A stretch of DNA of 64,000 nt from Cellulophaga baltica (GTDB lineage: Bacteria > Bacteroidota > Bacteroidia > Flavobacteriales > Flavobacteriaceae): assembly GCF_018861125.1 (NCBI RefSeq), contig NZ_JAHKQN010000020.1, positions 375,831-439,830 on the forward strand. The letters are read 5' to 3'. The notes beneath the pieces are model-generated. The model did no database searches and had not been told where the DNA came from. It worked only from the letters and a program-made list of their open reading frames with translations. Position 1 is the first letter of the stretch. Each line of letters opens with the position of its first letter. A program made the translations under genes and the position numbers. Shown here piece by piece: positions 47,474 through 57,586 of the stretch.

Positions 47474-50332
47474 CTATTTCAACTTCTTTTTAACAGCAAC
47501 TTCTTGAAAACCTTCAACAATATCCAACTCTCTAATATCATTGTAGTTCTTAATTTGAAGACCACAGTCATACCCTTTAGAAACTTCTTTAACATCATCT
47601 TTAAATCGTTTTAACGAAGTTAATTCTCCTGTAAACACAACTACACCATCTCTAATAAGACGAATGCCTGAACTTCTAAGTATTTTACCACTAGTTACCA
47701 TACAACCCGCAATAGTACCTACTTTAGATATCTTAAATGTTTCTCTAATTTCAGCAGTACCCGTAATCTCCTCTTTCATTTCTGGAGACAACATACCTTC
47801 CATTGCATCCTTAAGATCATTAATTGCATCATAAATAATAGAATACATTCTGATATCTATTTCTTCATTATCCGCAATTGTTCTAGCATTACCCATTGGT
47901 CTTACATTAAATCCGATGATAATTGCATCAGAAGCCGAAGCTAACAACACATCTGATTCTGTAATAGGACCAACCGCTTTATGAATAATATTCACTTGAA
48001 TTTCAGCAGTAGATAATTTTTGGAAAGAATCAGTTAACGCCTCAACCGAACCATCAACATCACCTTTAAGAATAATATTTAACTCTTTAAAGTCTCCAAG
48101 AGCAATTCTACGACCAATTTCATCAAGCGTAATATGACGTTGCGTTCTTACAGATTGCTCACGTAATAATTGACCTCTTTTCGCTGCAATTTGTTTCGCT
48201 TCACGTTCATCTTCAAGAACATTAAACTTATCACCAGCCTGTGGAGCACCATCTAAACCTAAAATTGATATTGGAGTTGACGGACCTGCTTTTTTGATAT
48301 TCTTACCACGTTCGTCTTGCATTGCCTTAATCTTACCACTGCAAGTACCAGCTAATACATAATCACCAATTTTTAAAGTACCCGCCTGAACTAGTACAGT
48401 AGAAACATAACCTCTACCTTTATCTAAAAAGGCTTCAACCACTGTTCCTGTAGCTAATTTTTCAGGATTCGCTTTCAATTCTAAAAGCTCTGCCTCAAGC
48501 AATACTTTTTCTAATAACTCATTAACACCTAAACCTGTTTTAGCAGATATATCATGAGATTGAATTTTACCACCCCAATCTTCTACTAACAAATTCATTT
48601 GCGCCAAACCATCTTTAACTTTTTCTGGGTTAGCCGTAGGCTTATCAACCTTATTAATTGCAAAAACAATAGGAACACCCGCTGCTTGCGCATGACTAAT
48701 CGCTTCTTTTGTTTGAGGCATTATATCATCATCTGCCGCAATAACAATAATTGCAATATCCGTAACTTGAGCACCACGTGCACGCATAGCCGTAAAGGCT
48801 TCGTGACCAGGTGTATCTAAAAATGCTATTTTTTGACCACCATCAAGTGTTACTCCGTATGCACCAATATGTTGCGTAATACCACCACTTTCACCGGCAA
48901 TTACATTTTCTTTACGGATGTAATCCAACAAAGATGTTTTACCGTGATCGACGTGACCCATTACCGTAACAATTGGAGCTCTTTCAATTAAATCTTCAGG
49001 AGCATCAACTTCTTCCTCAATTGCTTCTTCAATTTCAGCAGAAACAAACTCCACCTCATATCCGAATTCATCAGCAACAATAGATAATGTCTCGGCATCT
49101 AAACGCTGATTCATTGTTACCATTATACCTAATGACATACAAGCAGATATAATTTGAGTTGTAGAAACATTCATCATCGTAGCGACTTCATTAGCCGTTA
49201 CGAATTCCGTCACTTTTAAAATTTTACTTTCAAGCTCTTGTTGCTCTAAGTCCTTTTCAGTTTGTTGACGGTGTTGATCTCTTTTATCTCTTCTATACTT
49301 AGCCCCTTTACCTTTTTTAGATTTACCTTGAAGCTTCTCCAAAGTTTCTCTAACCTGCTTTTGCACATCTTCTTCAGAAGGCTCAACCTTAGGCGCTTGG
49401 TTAAATCTAGGATTAGGACCCCTTCTTGGACCGTTATTATTACCCGATCTACCACGAGGACCATTGTTATTACCAGGCTTAGAACCACCGGTATTATTAT
49501 TACTTACTATTCTTCTTCTACGCTTCTTCTTATCAGCATCACCAGATTTTGGAGCTTCTTTTTTCTTCTTAGGTTTTTCAAACTTAGTAAGATCAATTTT
49601 GTCTCCTGTAATTTTAGGACCTGTAAGCTTCTTGTATTGCGTAGTTAATGTTTTAGGCTCAGCAGGTTTTTCTACTTCAGCCACAGGTTTTGGAGCTTCA
49701 GTTTTTGACTGTACCTTTTCATTTTTAACAACAGGAGGTTTACTTTTTTGATTCGCCTCAACTTTTTTAGGTACTGGCTTAGCCTTATCCCTAGACTTTG
49801 GTTTAGTTTTAGACAAATCAATTTTATCTACAACTTTAAACTTAGGTCTATCAGAGGCTGCCTTGACAACTTTTTGCTCCGCTTTAACAACTTCCTTTTC
49901 AGGTGCTTTCTCCTCAATTTTCGGCTTTTCAGCAGTAGGCTCAGGCTTTTCAGCTTCAGCTTCTTTTTTACCTAAATCTATTTTACCAACAGTTTTAGGT
50001 CCAGACAATTCAGCTTTAGCCTTAACAACTTGTTCCGCCGCAGCTCTACGCTCTCTTTCGATTCGCTTATCTTCCTGCTCCTGCTCTAATTTTTGCCTTA
50101 AAGCTTCTTTTTCTTTTCGCTTCTCTTCACCAACTTCCTTAGATGCAACCTTTTTGCTCATATCTGTTTGGAATTCATCCAACAGAACCTGATACACCTC
50201 ATTTGAAATTTTAGTGGTAGGCCTTGCGTCCACATCGTGACCTTTGGAACCCAAAAAGTCTACCGCTCTGTCGAGTGAAATGTTCAATTCGCGTAGGACC
50301 TTGTTAAGCCTTATTGTTGCATTATCTGCCAT
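47474..50332 (-). CDS. infB: Translation initiation factor IF-2
   Basis: IF-2 is the GTPase that places initiator tRNA on the 30S subunit and promotes subunit joining. The 952-residue protein has a long, charged, low-complexity N-terminal region (about 60-370, Lys/Glu/Pro with an Asn/Gly/Arg-rich stretch) and a second N-terminal domain. The G domain has [22 protein letters not shown] and [12 protein letters not shown], and C-terminal beta-barrel domains bind fMet-tRNA. Last gene of rimP-nusA-infB, 43 bp after nusA. Confidence 0.98.
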   Translation of the reverse strand: MADNATIRLNKVLRELNISLDRAVDFLGSKGHDVDARPTTKISNEVYQVLLDEFQTDMSKKVASKEVGEEKRKEKEALRQKLEQEQEDKRIERERRAAAEQVVKAKAELSGPKTVGKIDLGKKEAEAEKPEPTAEKPKIEEKAPEKEVVKAEQKVVKAASDRPKFKVVDKIDLSKTKPKSRDKAKPVPKKVEANQKSKPPVVKNEKVQSKTEAPKPVAEVEKPAEPKTLTTQYKKLTGPKITGDKIDLTKFEKPKKKKEAPKSGDADKKKRRRRIVSNNNTGGSKPGNNNGPRGRSGNNNGPRRGPNPRFNQAPKVEPSEEDVQKQVRETLEKLQGKSKKGKGAKYRRDKRDQHRQQTEKDLEQQELESKILKVTEFVTANEVATMMNVSTTQIISACMSLGIMVTMNQRLDAETLSIVADEFGYEVEFVSAEIEEAIEEEVDAPEDLIERAPIVTVMGHVDHGKTSLLDYIRKENVIAGESGGITQHIGAYGVTLDGGQKIAFLDTPGHEAFTAMRARGAQVTDIAIIVIAADDDIMPQTKEAISHAQAAGVPIVFAINKVDKPTANPEKVKDGLAQMNLLVEDWGGKIQSHDISAKTGLGVNELLEKVLLEAELLELKANPEKLATGTVVEAFLDKGRGYVSTVLVQAGTLKIGDYVLAGTCSGKIKAMQDERGKNIKKAGPSTPISILGLDGAPQAGDKFNVLEDEREAKQIAAKRGQLLREQSVRTQRHITLDEIGRRIALGDFKELNIILKGDVDGSVEALTDSFQKLSTAEIQVNIIHKAVGPITESDVLLASASDAIIIGFNVRPMGNARTIADNEEIDIRMYSIIYDAINDLKDAMEGMLSPEMKEEITGTAEIRETFKISKVGTIAGCMVTSGKILRSSGIRLIRDGVVVFTGELTSLKRFKDDVKEVSKGYDCGLQIKNYNDIRELDIVEGFQEVAVKKKLK

Positions 50333-50375
50333 AAATACCTGTTACTATACTTAAAATTTCTTGCTAATATATAGC

Positions 50376-51608
50376 TTAATCTGCTAATTCTTCTTTTAAG
50401 ATACGAACAACTTCAATAATTGTTTCCTCTTCCAAGTCAGTTCGCTTTACTAAATCGTCAACATCTTGCTCTAATACACTACGAGCAGTATCCATTCCGA
50501 TCTTCTTAAATTCTTCTATTATCCATGCATCGATCTCATCAGAGAATTCTGTTAACTCAACATCCTCTTCAACACCTTCACGGAACACATCTATTTCATA
50601 ACCAGTCAATTGACCAGCTAATCTTATATTATGACCACCTCTACCAATTGCTTTTGAAACCTCTTCAGGCCTTAAATACACTTGAGCTGTCATTTTCTCA
50701 TCATTCAACTTTACAGAAGAAACACGAGCTGGACTTAACGCTCTAGTCACTAACAACTGAGGATTACTTGTCCAGTTGATAACATCTATATTTTCATTAC
50801 CTAATTCTCTAACTATTCCATGAATACGAGAACCTTTCATACCAACACATGCTCCTACAGGATCAATACGATCATCATAAGAGTCAACCGCCACCTTAGC
50901 TTTTTCACCTGGTATTCTAACTACTTTCTTAACCGTAATTAAACCATCAAAAACCTCAGGTATCTCTTGGAAAAATAATTGCTCAAGAAAAGCTGGTGCA
51001 GTTCTTGACATTATAATTACAGGCTTATTACCTTTTAACTCAACACTTTCAATAACACCACGCACATTATCACCCTTTCTAAAGAAATCAGCAGAAATCT
51101 GCTTTTCTTTTGGCATAATAATCTCATTACCTTCATCATCAAGCAAAATAACTACCTTATGACGTATATGATGCACCTCAGCAGTATATATTTCTCCTTC
51201 AAGCTCTTTGAAATGCTTATATATAGTTGTATTGTCATGCTCATGAATTTTTGAAATTAAATTCTGACGCAATGCCAATATAGCTCTTCTACCTAATTGT
51301 ATTAACTTAACTTCTTCAGAAACATCTTCACCAACCTCAAAATCTGGCTCAATCTTACGTGCCTCTGTTAAAGAAATTTCCTCGTTTGGCTCTTCTACTT
51401 CACCATCTTCAACAACAACTCTATTTCTCCAAATCTCTAAATCACCTTTATCAGGGTTAATAATGATATCAAAGTTATCATCAGAACCAAACTTTTTCTT
51501 TAAAGCGTTTCTAAAAACATCCTCTAAAATCGCCATTAGCGTTACCCTGTCTATGAACTTATCGTCTTTAAATTCCGAAAAAGATTCGATCAGCGCAATA
51601 TTTTCCAT
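50376..51608 (-). CDS. nusA: Transcription termination/antitermination factor NusA
   Basis: NusA binds RNA polymerase and nascent RNA to modulate pausing, termination and antitermination. The 410-residue protein has an N-terminal polymerase-binding domain (ENIALIESFSEFKDDK), an S1 domain (GEIYTAEVHHIRHKVVILLD, about 130-200) and two KH domains containing GACVGMKGSRIHGIVRELG and AIGRGGHNIRLAGQLTGYEI. It lacks the acidic C-terminal repeats of the enterobacterial protein, as is normal in this phylum. It follows rimP by 12 bp. Confidence 0.98.
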   Translation of the reverse strand: MENIALIESFSEFKDDKFIDRVTLMAILEDVFRNALKKKFGSDDNFDIIINPDKGDLEIWRNRVVVEDGEVEEPNEEISLTEARKIEPDFEVGEDVSEEVKLIQLGRRAILALRQNLISKIHEHDNTTIYKHFKELEGEIYTAEVHHIRHKVVILLDDEGNEIIMPKEKQISADFFRKGDNVRGVIESVELKGNKPVIIMSRTAPAFLEQLFFQEIPEVFDGLITVKKVVRIPGEKAKVAVDSYDDRIDPVGACVGMKGSRIHGIVRELGNENIDVINWTSNPQLLVTRALSPARVSSVKLNDEKMTAQVYLRPEEVSKAIGRGGHNIRLAGQLTGYEIDVFREGVEEDVELTEFSDEIDAWIIEEFKKIGMDTARSVLEQDVDDLVKRTDLEEETIIEVVRILKEELAD

Positions 51609-51620
51609 GTTGATCTACAA

Positions 51621-52082
51621 TTAAAATTTTATAATAACTTTTGCCTCTTCAATGTCAGAATAGACAAACACTTGTTTTTTCTGAACTGTAATTTTACCCT
51701 TACCGATTGGCTTTGGCTCACGAGCTTTCCATTCTAAAGTAATCCCCTGATCAGTTGCTTCAGTTAATTTTCCTTCAAATTTAACACCTTGAGACCTGAC
51801 TTCCAATTCTCTACCTATATTCTTTTTATATTGCCTAGGCATCACCATTGGAGAAGTTGCTCCTGCTGACGCTACCTCAAGAGAAAAATCTTCTTCTTCC
51901 CTATCTAAATTATTCTCGATCACTCTACTAAAAGTAATACAATCATTTAAAGAAACACCCTTATCACCATCTAAAGTAATATTGATTTTATTACCAGGCG
52001 CCAACTTAAAATCAATCAAAAAAATTGAAGGATTTTCAGCCAGTGTAGTTTCTAACAACGCTAATACTTTTTCTTTAAACAT
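51621..52082 (-). CDS. rimP: Ribosome maturation factor RimP
   Basis: RimP helps 30S subunit maturation. The 153-residue product has the two-domain RimP layout: the N-terminal alpha/beta part with NKINITLDGDKGVSLNDCI, the middle FSLEVASAGATSPMV (the usual LEVSSPG region) and a C-terminal SH3-like barrel. The ATG at 52082 (MFKEKVLALLE) is chosen. An upstream in-frame codon at 52109 would place the start within the leader hairpin. First gene of rimP-nusA-infB. Confidence 0.95.
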   Translation of the reverse strand: MFKEKVLALLETTLAENPSIFLIDFKLAPGNKINITLDGDKGVSLNDCITFSRVIENNLDREEEDFSLEVASAGATSPMVMPRQYKKNIGRELEVRSQGVKFEGKLTEATDQGITLEWKAREPKPIGKGKITVQKKQVFVYSDIEEAKVIIKF

Positions 52083-52099
52083 AATTTTAAGCAATAAAA

Positions 52100-52120
52100 G
52101 AGGGGACAAAATGTCCCCTC
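52100..52120 (-). promoter_or_regulatory. Leader hairpin (possible attenuator) before rimP-nusA-infB
   Basis: A perfect 9-bp GC-rich stem (GAGGGGACA with TGTCCCCTC) has a 3-nt loop and, on the minus strand, is followed by TTTTATT. It lies 17 bases before the rimP ATG and downstream of a -7-like box, so it is in the 5' leader. The shape is that of a weak intrinsic terminator, suggesting attenuation. Confidence 0.55.
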
Positions 52121-52148
52121 ATATATACTATCTTTTCTTACAGCGTTG

Positions 52149-52156
52149 CAAATATA
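52149..52156 (-). promoter_or_regulatory. Candidate -7 box of rimP-nusA-infB
   Basis: TATATTTG on the minus strand matches TAnnTTTG exactly. The -33 position, 19 bases upstream, reads ATGT and matches TTTG poorly, so the call is tentative. It lies between the tRNA-Gln terminator and the leader hairpin. Confidence 0.45.
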
Positions 52157-52227
52157 CATTTTTTAAACATACAATACATACTTAACAACATAAGATTTAA
52201 CATGTGAAACAAATTCTTTTTAAACAA

Positions 52228-52258
52228 AAATCCCTGCTCTTTTAAAAAGCAGGGATTT
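52228..52258 (-). terminator. Terminator downstream of tRNA-Gln
   Basis: AAATCCCTGCT (52228-52238) pairs with AGCAGGGATTT (52248-52258), an 11-bp perfect stem, and T-rich sequence follows on the minus strand. It is 12 bases beyond the tRNA 3' end. Confidence 0.85.
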
Positions 52259-52270
52259 ACAAAATATTTG

Positions 52271-52342
52271 TTGGTCCACAAGGACTCGAACCTTGAATGT
52301 CGGTACCAAAAACCGGTGTGTTACCAATTACACCATGGACCA
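52271..52342 (-). tRNA. tRNA-Gln (anticodon TTG)
   Basis: A 72-nt cloverleaf on the reverse strand. The perfect 7-bp acceptor stem TGGTCCA/TGGACCA has discriminator A. The D-arm contains GTGTAATTGGTAACAC. The anticodon loop TTTTGGT gives TTG. The first anticodon-stem pair appears to be a C-A mismatch, and the inner four pairs are intact. The T-arm is CAAGGTTCGAGTCCTTG. CCA is not encoded. It has its own consensus promoter and terminator and lies just upstream of rimP. Confidence 0.95.
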
Positions 52343-52360
52343 TTACCTCTAAAAGAGCTG

Positions 52361-52391
52361 CAAATTTAAAACAATGTTTTATATCTGCAAA
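52361..52391 (-). promoter_or_regulatory. Promoter of tRNA-Gln (TTTG-N19-TAAATTTG)
   Basis: On the minus strand TTTG (52388-52391), exactly 19 bases, then TAAATTTG (52361-52368). This is a perfect match to the Bacteroidota -33/-7 consensus, 18 bases before the tRNA. Confidence 0.85.
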
Positions 52392-52509
52392 CATTTTTTG
52401 AAAAAAATTAAAAAAAAATTACCAAACCTCTGTTAAAGGTTTATAAAAAAATGAAACTCATATGTATATAAATTAGTAAATTCGCCATAATTGTTAAACT
52501 ACAACATAG

Positions 52510-55500
52510 ATGTTTTCTAAGAATTTTGAAAAATGGGATTCCATCACAGGATGGTTTGTTTTTTTTATTGCAATAATAACGTATTGGATTACCGTAGAAC
52601 CAACGGGGAGTTTTTGGGATGCTGGTGAATATATTGCCACTTCAGCCAAACTACAAGTTGGCCACCCACCAGGAGCTCCACTTTTGCAAATGATAGGTGC
52701 ATTTTTTGCGATGTTCGCTTTTGAATCTAGTCAAATTGCCCTTATGGTCAACTATGTTTCAGGCGTATCAAGTGCCTTTACTATATTATTCATGTTTTGG
52801 ACAATTACCAATCTAACTAAAAAAATGGTTGCTAAAGACGAAGTTATTACAAATAGCAAAGCTTTAGTTATTTTAGCAAGTGGTTTAGTTGGATCTTTAG
52901 CTTTCACTTTTTCTGATAGCTTTTGGTTCAATGCTGTTGAAACCGAAGTGTACTCAATGGCAAGTTTTATTATGTCATTACTACTTTGGATGGGATTAAA
53001 ATGGGTTGACAATTTAAATGAACCCAGAGGTAACAAATGGCTTGTTTTAATTTCTTTTATTGTTGGTTTAACATTCGGAATTCAATTTATGGGATTCTTA
53101 GCCATCCCATCAATAGGTTTGTTATATTATTTCAAAACCTACAAAGAAACTACCATCAAAAACTTTTTACTTGCAAACATTATATCAGTAGCAGTATTAA
53201 TGCTTGTTTACAAATTCTCACTCACCTATATATTAGTAGCATTTGGCTGGAGTGAAGTATTCTTTATTAATACAATAGGTTTACCTTTTAACTCTGGGTC
53301 AATTATAATGGGAATTATATTTGTTTCTGTATTTTTCTTTGCTTTACGCTACACAAGAAATAACAATTACAAAACTACAAACACTATTGTTTTGTGCTTA
53401 ATGTTTCTTTTTTTAGGATTTTCATCTTGGTTAATGTTGCCAATTAGAGCAAATGCCAATGTTGTTATTAATGAAAACGATCCTTCTGATGCACGTTCAC
53501 TCTTAGCATATTACAATAGAGAGCAATACCCAGGCGTAGATAGTCCTTTTTACGGTGCTTATTACTCAAATGCTTTTGCAGGACCAGGAGCAGATAAAGA
53601 TGACAAACCTAAATATGAAAAAGACGAAAAAACTGGCACATACATTATCGTAAATAAATACAAAAACGCCACACAAGGACCGAACAAAAAACACGTTGGC
53701 TTGTTACCAAGAATGTGGAGTGAACAAACCATGGAAAATTACATGCGTTATTTTGGTCCATTAGATTTTAAAACAAAAACTAATAGCGAAGAGTTACAAA
53801 AAGCAGTTTCTCAATTAAGAACTGGTTATGCTAAAGGTGAAATTGGAGAAGACCAATATATTCAATTCTTAAATCGCTTTGGAGATTATATTGAAGTTCA
53901 GCCACCAACTTTATGGCAAAACATAAAATACATGTTTGAATTTCAATTCGGTTATATGTACTGGCGTTATTTTATGTGGAATTTCACCGGAAAACAGAAT
54001 GACAAACAAGGAAGATATGATGAGAATGGCAATTGGCTAAGTGGTATAAATGCAATAGATTCTATCCGTTTAGGAAGTCAAGAAAACCTACCCAGTGATG
54101 TATTAAACAACAAAGGAAGAAACACGTACTTCTTTTTACCATTAATATTAGGCATTATCGGAATATTATTTCAAATTGGAAAAAACCCTAAGCATTTTTG
54201 GGTACTTTTTGTTTTCTTCATATTCACTGGTATTGCAATTCAATTTTACACCAACCCATACATATTTCAACCAAGAGAACGTGACTACTCCTTAGTAGGC
54301 TCATTCTATATTTTTGCAATTTGGTTAGGAATTGGGGTTTACGGTTTATTCGACGCACTAAAAAAATACATCACCCCTAAAATATTAGCACCAGCAGTAA
54401 TCGTAATATGTTTTCTTGCCGCACCATTTTTAATGGCTTTTCAAAACTGGGATGACCACGATAGATCAAATAGATTTACAGCTAAATCTACAGCAATTGA
54501 CTACTTAGAGTCCACTCAAAAAGATGCCGGCTCAATACTGTTCACTATAGGTGATAATGACACATTCCCATTATGGTACGCGCAAGAAATTGAAGGAATA
54601 AGAACTGATGTCCGTATAGTCAACACAAGTCTTTTTGCTACAGATTGGTACATTGACCAAATGAAGAAAAAGGCTTACACTAGCGAACCTATACCTTCGC
54701 AATTGACTCACAAACAATATCGAGTAGGTTCTCGTGATGCTGTTTACTACCAAAATGTAGACCAACTTTACAACAAAAACATATCAGAATCTAGATGGAA
54801 TATTAAAGACTTCATGGATTGGGTTGGTAGCGACAAACCACAAACAAAACTTAGAAGCGTTATTGAATCATCACAAGATCAAGATGTATCCGAATATCCT
54901 GAAAACACATTAGACATTGTTTTTTACCCAACTAACCATATTCGTGTTCCTGTAAACAAGAAGAATGTTTTAGAAAGTGGCATCGTAAAAGCTAAAGACT
55001 CTGCTTTAATTGTAGATTATATAGATATAGAATTACCTAAAAGTGCTTTACCCAAAAACAGACTTTTAATGCTTGACTTATTGGCTAACAATGACTGGAA
55101 ACGACCTATTTACTTTTCAGGCGGAAGTTTTGATAGTGGTGAATATATTTGGATGAAAGAATATTTACAATTAGACGGACTTGCCTATAAATTAGTACCT
55201 ATTAAAACTGTGAATGATAGTTCATATGAAATGGGTCGTATTGATAGCGAATTAATGTACAATATCGTCAAAAAATGGAAATGGGGCAACTCAGGTAGCT
55301 CAGAAATTTACCATGACACACAAACTCGCATTCAAGGCTTATCATTTAGAGGTAACATTGCAAGGTTAGTTGAGCAATTGATTAATGAAAACAAAATTGA
55401 AAAGGCAAAAGAAATGATTGACATAGCTATGAAAAATATGCCTGTTGATTATTTTGAATACTACACATTTGTTGAACCTTTTGTTGACGGTTACTATAAA

Positions 55501-55857
55501 GTTGGAGAAACTGAAAAAGCGAGAGCACTTTTCTCTCAATTAAAAACTAAATATCAAGAGCGTTTAGAGTATTATACTAGCATGCCTTTAGATGAGCAAT
55601 ACGAAAAACTAAATGAAATTATTGGCGACATGGAAGCTTATAACAGAAATGTTGATATTCTGATAAGAAATGGAGATAGAGAAATCGCCGAAAAAGAAAC
55701 TTTAATATTTAATGAGTACATTGATAAGTTCAGCAGATTTGTAGATGGCAGTGAAGATCCTTTGATTCAAGAACCAGAAATGGAAGATCCTGATTTACAA
55801 GGCACAAATCAATTAGACACATCACAACAACAAGAAGCAACAAATACTGAAGAATAA
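52510..55857 (+). CDS. DUF2723 (GT117/TMEM260-like) membrane glycosyltransferase, putative
   Basis: An 1115-residue protein with about a dozen membrane helices in its first two-thirds. The N-terminus WDSITGWFVFFIAIITYWIT, then the luminal-loop WDAGEYIATSAKLQVGHPPG and LVNYVSG-like MVNYVSGVSSAFTILF, are the DUF2723 signature. It resembles GT-C protein O-mannosyltransferases, with the acidic DAGE motif as candidate catalytic site. A soluble C-terminal part (about 690-1090) contains TPR-like helices. It ends in an acidic tail. In Bacteroidota it may serve general protein O-glycosylation, which is inferred. Single-gene unit with its own terminator. Confidence 0.88.
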   Translation: MFSKNFEKWDSITGWFVFFIAIITYWITVEPTGSFWDAGEYIATSAKLQVGHPPGAPLLQMIGAFFAMFAFESSQIALMVNYVSGVSSAFTILFMFWTITNLTKKMVAKDEVITNSKALVILASGLVGSLAFTFSDSFWFNAVETEVYSMASFIMSLLLWMGLKWVDNLNEPRGNKWLVLISFIVGLTFGIQFMGFLAIPSIGLLYYFKTYKETTIKNFLLANIISVAVLMLVYKFSLTYILVAFGWSEVFFINTIGLPFNSGSIIMGIIFVSVFFFALRYTRNNNYKTTNTIVLCLMFLFLGFSSWLMLPIRANANVVINENDPSDARSLLAYYNREQYPGVDSPFYGAYYSNAFAGPGADKDDKPKYEKDEKTGTYIIVNKYKNATQGPNKKHVGLLPRMWSEQTMENYMRYFGPLDFKTKTNSEELQKAVSQLRTGYAKGEIGEDQYIQFLNRFGDYIEVQPPTLWQNIKYMFEFQFGYMYWRYFMWNFTGKQNDKQGRYDENGNWLSGINAIDSIRLGSQENLPSDVLNNKGRNTYFFLPLILGIIGILFQIGKNPKHFWVLFVFFIFTGIAIQFYTNPYIFQPRERDYSLVGSFYIFAIWLGIGVYGLFDALKKYITPKILAPAVIVICFLAAPFLMAFQNWDDHDRSNRFTAKSTAIDYLESTQKDAGSILFTIGDNDTFPLWYAQEIEGIRTDVRIVNTSLFATDWYIDQMKKKAYTSEPIPSQLTHKQYRVGSRDAVYYQNVDQLYNKNISESRWNIKDFMDWVGSDKPQTKLRSVIESSQDQDVSEYPENTLDIVFYPTNHIRVPVNKKNVLESGIVKAKDSALIVDYIDIELPKSALPKNRLLMLDLLANNDWKRPIYFSGGSFDSGEYIWMKEYLQLDGLAYKLVPIKTVNDSSYEMGRIDSELMYNIVKKWKWGNSGSSEIYHDTQTRIQGLSFRGNIARLVEQLINENKIEKAKEMIDIAMKNMPVDYFEYYTFVEPFVDGYYKVGETEKARALFSQLKTKYQERLEYYTSMPLDEQYEKLNEIIGDMEAYNRNVDILIRNGDREIAEKETLIFNEYIDKFSRFVDGSEDPLIQEPEMEDPDLQGTNQLDTSQQQEATNTEE

Positions 55858-55862
55858 AAATA

Positions 55863-55894
55863 AAAAAAACCGAGATTAGCATCTCGGTTTTTTT
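55863..55894. terminator. Bidirectional terminator after the DUF2723 gene
   Basis: A 14-bp perfect stem (55863-55876 with 55881-55894) around loop TAGC, with an A run on the left arm and a T run on the right. It ends both the DUF2723 gene and the convergent thioredoxin-like gene. Confidence 0.93.
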
Positions 55895-55911
55895 ACTTTC
55901 TTTTGCTTCAA

Positions 55912-56208
55912 CTAAACATAGCCACTAAGGATGCCAATAAGTGTATTAGCATCTTGCGAACCACTTTGTCGCCAAACCATTTCTCCTTTTACATATATCA
56001 TTAATGTAGGTAAACCTTTTACTCGTAATACCTGAGAAAGCTCTTTATTCTTATCTACATCAATCTTAATAACTTTACCTCTATCTCCTAAAGCCGATGC
56101 AACATCACGCAACACAGTATGCATTGAGGTTGATTGTTCATTCCATTCTGCGTAAAAATCAAGCAAAACCGGAACGTTAGATTCTATTAATTCTCCAAAT
56201 TTAGACAT
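55912..56208 (-). CDS. Thioredoxin-fold protein lacking the CxxC motif
   Basis: A 98-residue cytosolic thioredoxin-like protein. The fold is clear: LLDFYAEW, then KVIKIDVDKNKELSQVLRVK, then the cis-Pro loop GLPTLMIYVKGEMVWRQSG. The position of the redox motif WCGPC reads WNEQS (residues 22-26), and the protein contains no cysteine at all. It therefore cannot do thiol-disulfide exchange. A binding or chaperone role is possible. The frame is otherwise intact, which argues for selection rather than decay. Confidence 0.88.
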   Translation of the reverse strand: MSKFGELIESNVPVLLDFYAEWNEQSTSMHTVLRDVASALGDRGKVIKIDVDKNKELSQVLRVKGLPTLMIYVKGEMVWRQSGSQDANTLIGILSGYV

Positions 56209-56298
56209 ACACTAATGTTTATATTCGCTACTCAAAAGTAGTAAAAAATGTTAAATCAAGGTTTTTTACATTATTTAAACGTTAAAACGCACTAATAT

Positions 56299-57528
56299 TT
56301 AACTAAGCTCCTTCTTTTTTAATGTGATAACGGTTATTTCTGGCCAAATACCAACTCTACCAGGATATCCTAAAAAACCAAAACCCCTATTTACGTTTAT
56401 ATATTGACCTAGCTCTTTATAAATACCTGCCCAGTATTTATAGCGCCATTTAATAGGACTCCATTTTACCCAACCTGGAATTTCTATTCCAAATTGCATA
56501 CCATGTGTATGACCACTAAGTGTTAGGTGATAATGATAATCATCATGAATAACTTCATCTTCCCAATGGCTTGGATCATGACTCATTAATATTTTAAAAT
56601 CATCATTAGTAATATTATTAACTGCTAATTTTAAGTCGCCAGCTTTCTTAAAACCACCTCTACCCCAATTTTCAACACCAACTAAAGCAATTCTACTTCC
56701 TTCTTTTTCTAAATAACGACTTTCATTAAGTAGCAAATCAAACCCCATTTCTTTTTGGAGGAATTTCAAATCGTCTAAATTTCTATCTTTTTCTTCTGGA
56801 GAATTCCAATCTACATAATCACCATAATCATGATTACCTAAGACAGAAAACTTACCATCTTTAGCTTCTAACTTTGAAAATAAATCTTTCCACGGCTTCA
56901 TTTCAGAAGCCTTATTGTTAACCATATCTCCTGTAAACAATAGAATATCGCTTTTTTGCTCATTTATAAGATCAATAGCATATTCTATTTTTTTACGATT
57001 ATCAAAACTCCCACTATGTACATCAGAAATTTGGGTTATCTGATAACCATTAAACTCCTCAGGCAAATCATCATATTCTAAAGTATATTTTAAAACCTTA
57101 AAATTATATTTACCCTTATACATACCGTATAGTAATGCTCCAAAAGGTATTGCCGCAATACCTAAACCAATCATACTTAAAAATCGTCTTCGCTCCGGAA
57201 GAATAAATTGCTTAGATACACCAAAAAACTTTTTATAGGTAGCTACAAAAAACCTTATAACATCTTCTGAAAAAAGAAATAGAACTGTAAATAAATTAAA
57301 AACTAACACTATTAAAAAGAAACTAAATGCGTAACTTTTTGGTTTCGTTAGAACACGACCTTCATCAGCACCAAAAGTAAACTGATATATAAAATTACCC
57401 AACACTAATGCTGTAATAGCTATAAAAATATAATAAACCCATTTGAATTTAAACACCGTTTTTAATGCCTGCGTAGCATAGAAAGCTAATACAACATACA
57501 AAAAGATAAAAATAATTGATCGAACCAT
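56299..57528 (-). CDS. Membrane-anchored metallophosphoesterase
   Basis: A 409-residue protein with about four N-terminal membrane helices (about 1-145) and a calcineurin-like phosphoesterase domain. The five metal-binding blocks are visible: QISDVHSG, FTGDMVNN, VLGNHDYGDYVDW, LMSHDPSHWEDEV and LSGHTHGMQFGIE. It resembles YkuE/YaeI-type enzymes that hydrolyse phosphodiesters, possibly lipid A precursors. The substrate is not determinable. It stands between the thioredoxin-fold gene and cutC on the same strand, with gaps of 60-90 bp. Confidence 0.93.
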   Translation of the reverse strand: MVRSIIFIFLYVVLAFYATQALKTVFKFKWVYYIFIAITALVLGNFIYQFTFGADEGRVLTKPKSYAFSFFLIVLVFNLFTVLFLFSEDVIRFFVATYKKFFGVSKQFILPERRRFLSMIGLGIAAIPFGALLYGMYKGKYNFKVLKYTLEYDDLPEEFNGYQITQISDVHSGSFDNRKKIEYAIDLINEQKSDILLFTGDMVNNKASEMKPWKDLFSKLEAKDGKFSVLGNHDYGDYVDWNSPEEKDRNLDDLKFLQKEMGFDLLLNESRYLEKEGSRIALVGVENWGRGGFKKAGDLKLAVNNITNDDFKILMSHDPSHWEDEVIHDDYHYHLTLSGHTHGMQFGIEIPGWVKWSPIKWRYKYWAGIYKELGQYINVNRGFGFLGYPGRVGIWPEITVITLKKKELS

Positions 57529-57586
57529 TTAACAAACTTTTATTTACAAAGGTATTTTTAATTAAAAGAAGAAGTATCTCATTTAA

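Noticed and set aside
49246-50192. Several open frames opposite or shifted within infB
   Set aside because: They are frame shadows of the repetitive Lys/Glu/Pro-rich part of IF-2 and have no start context or homology.
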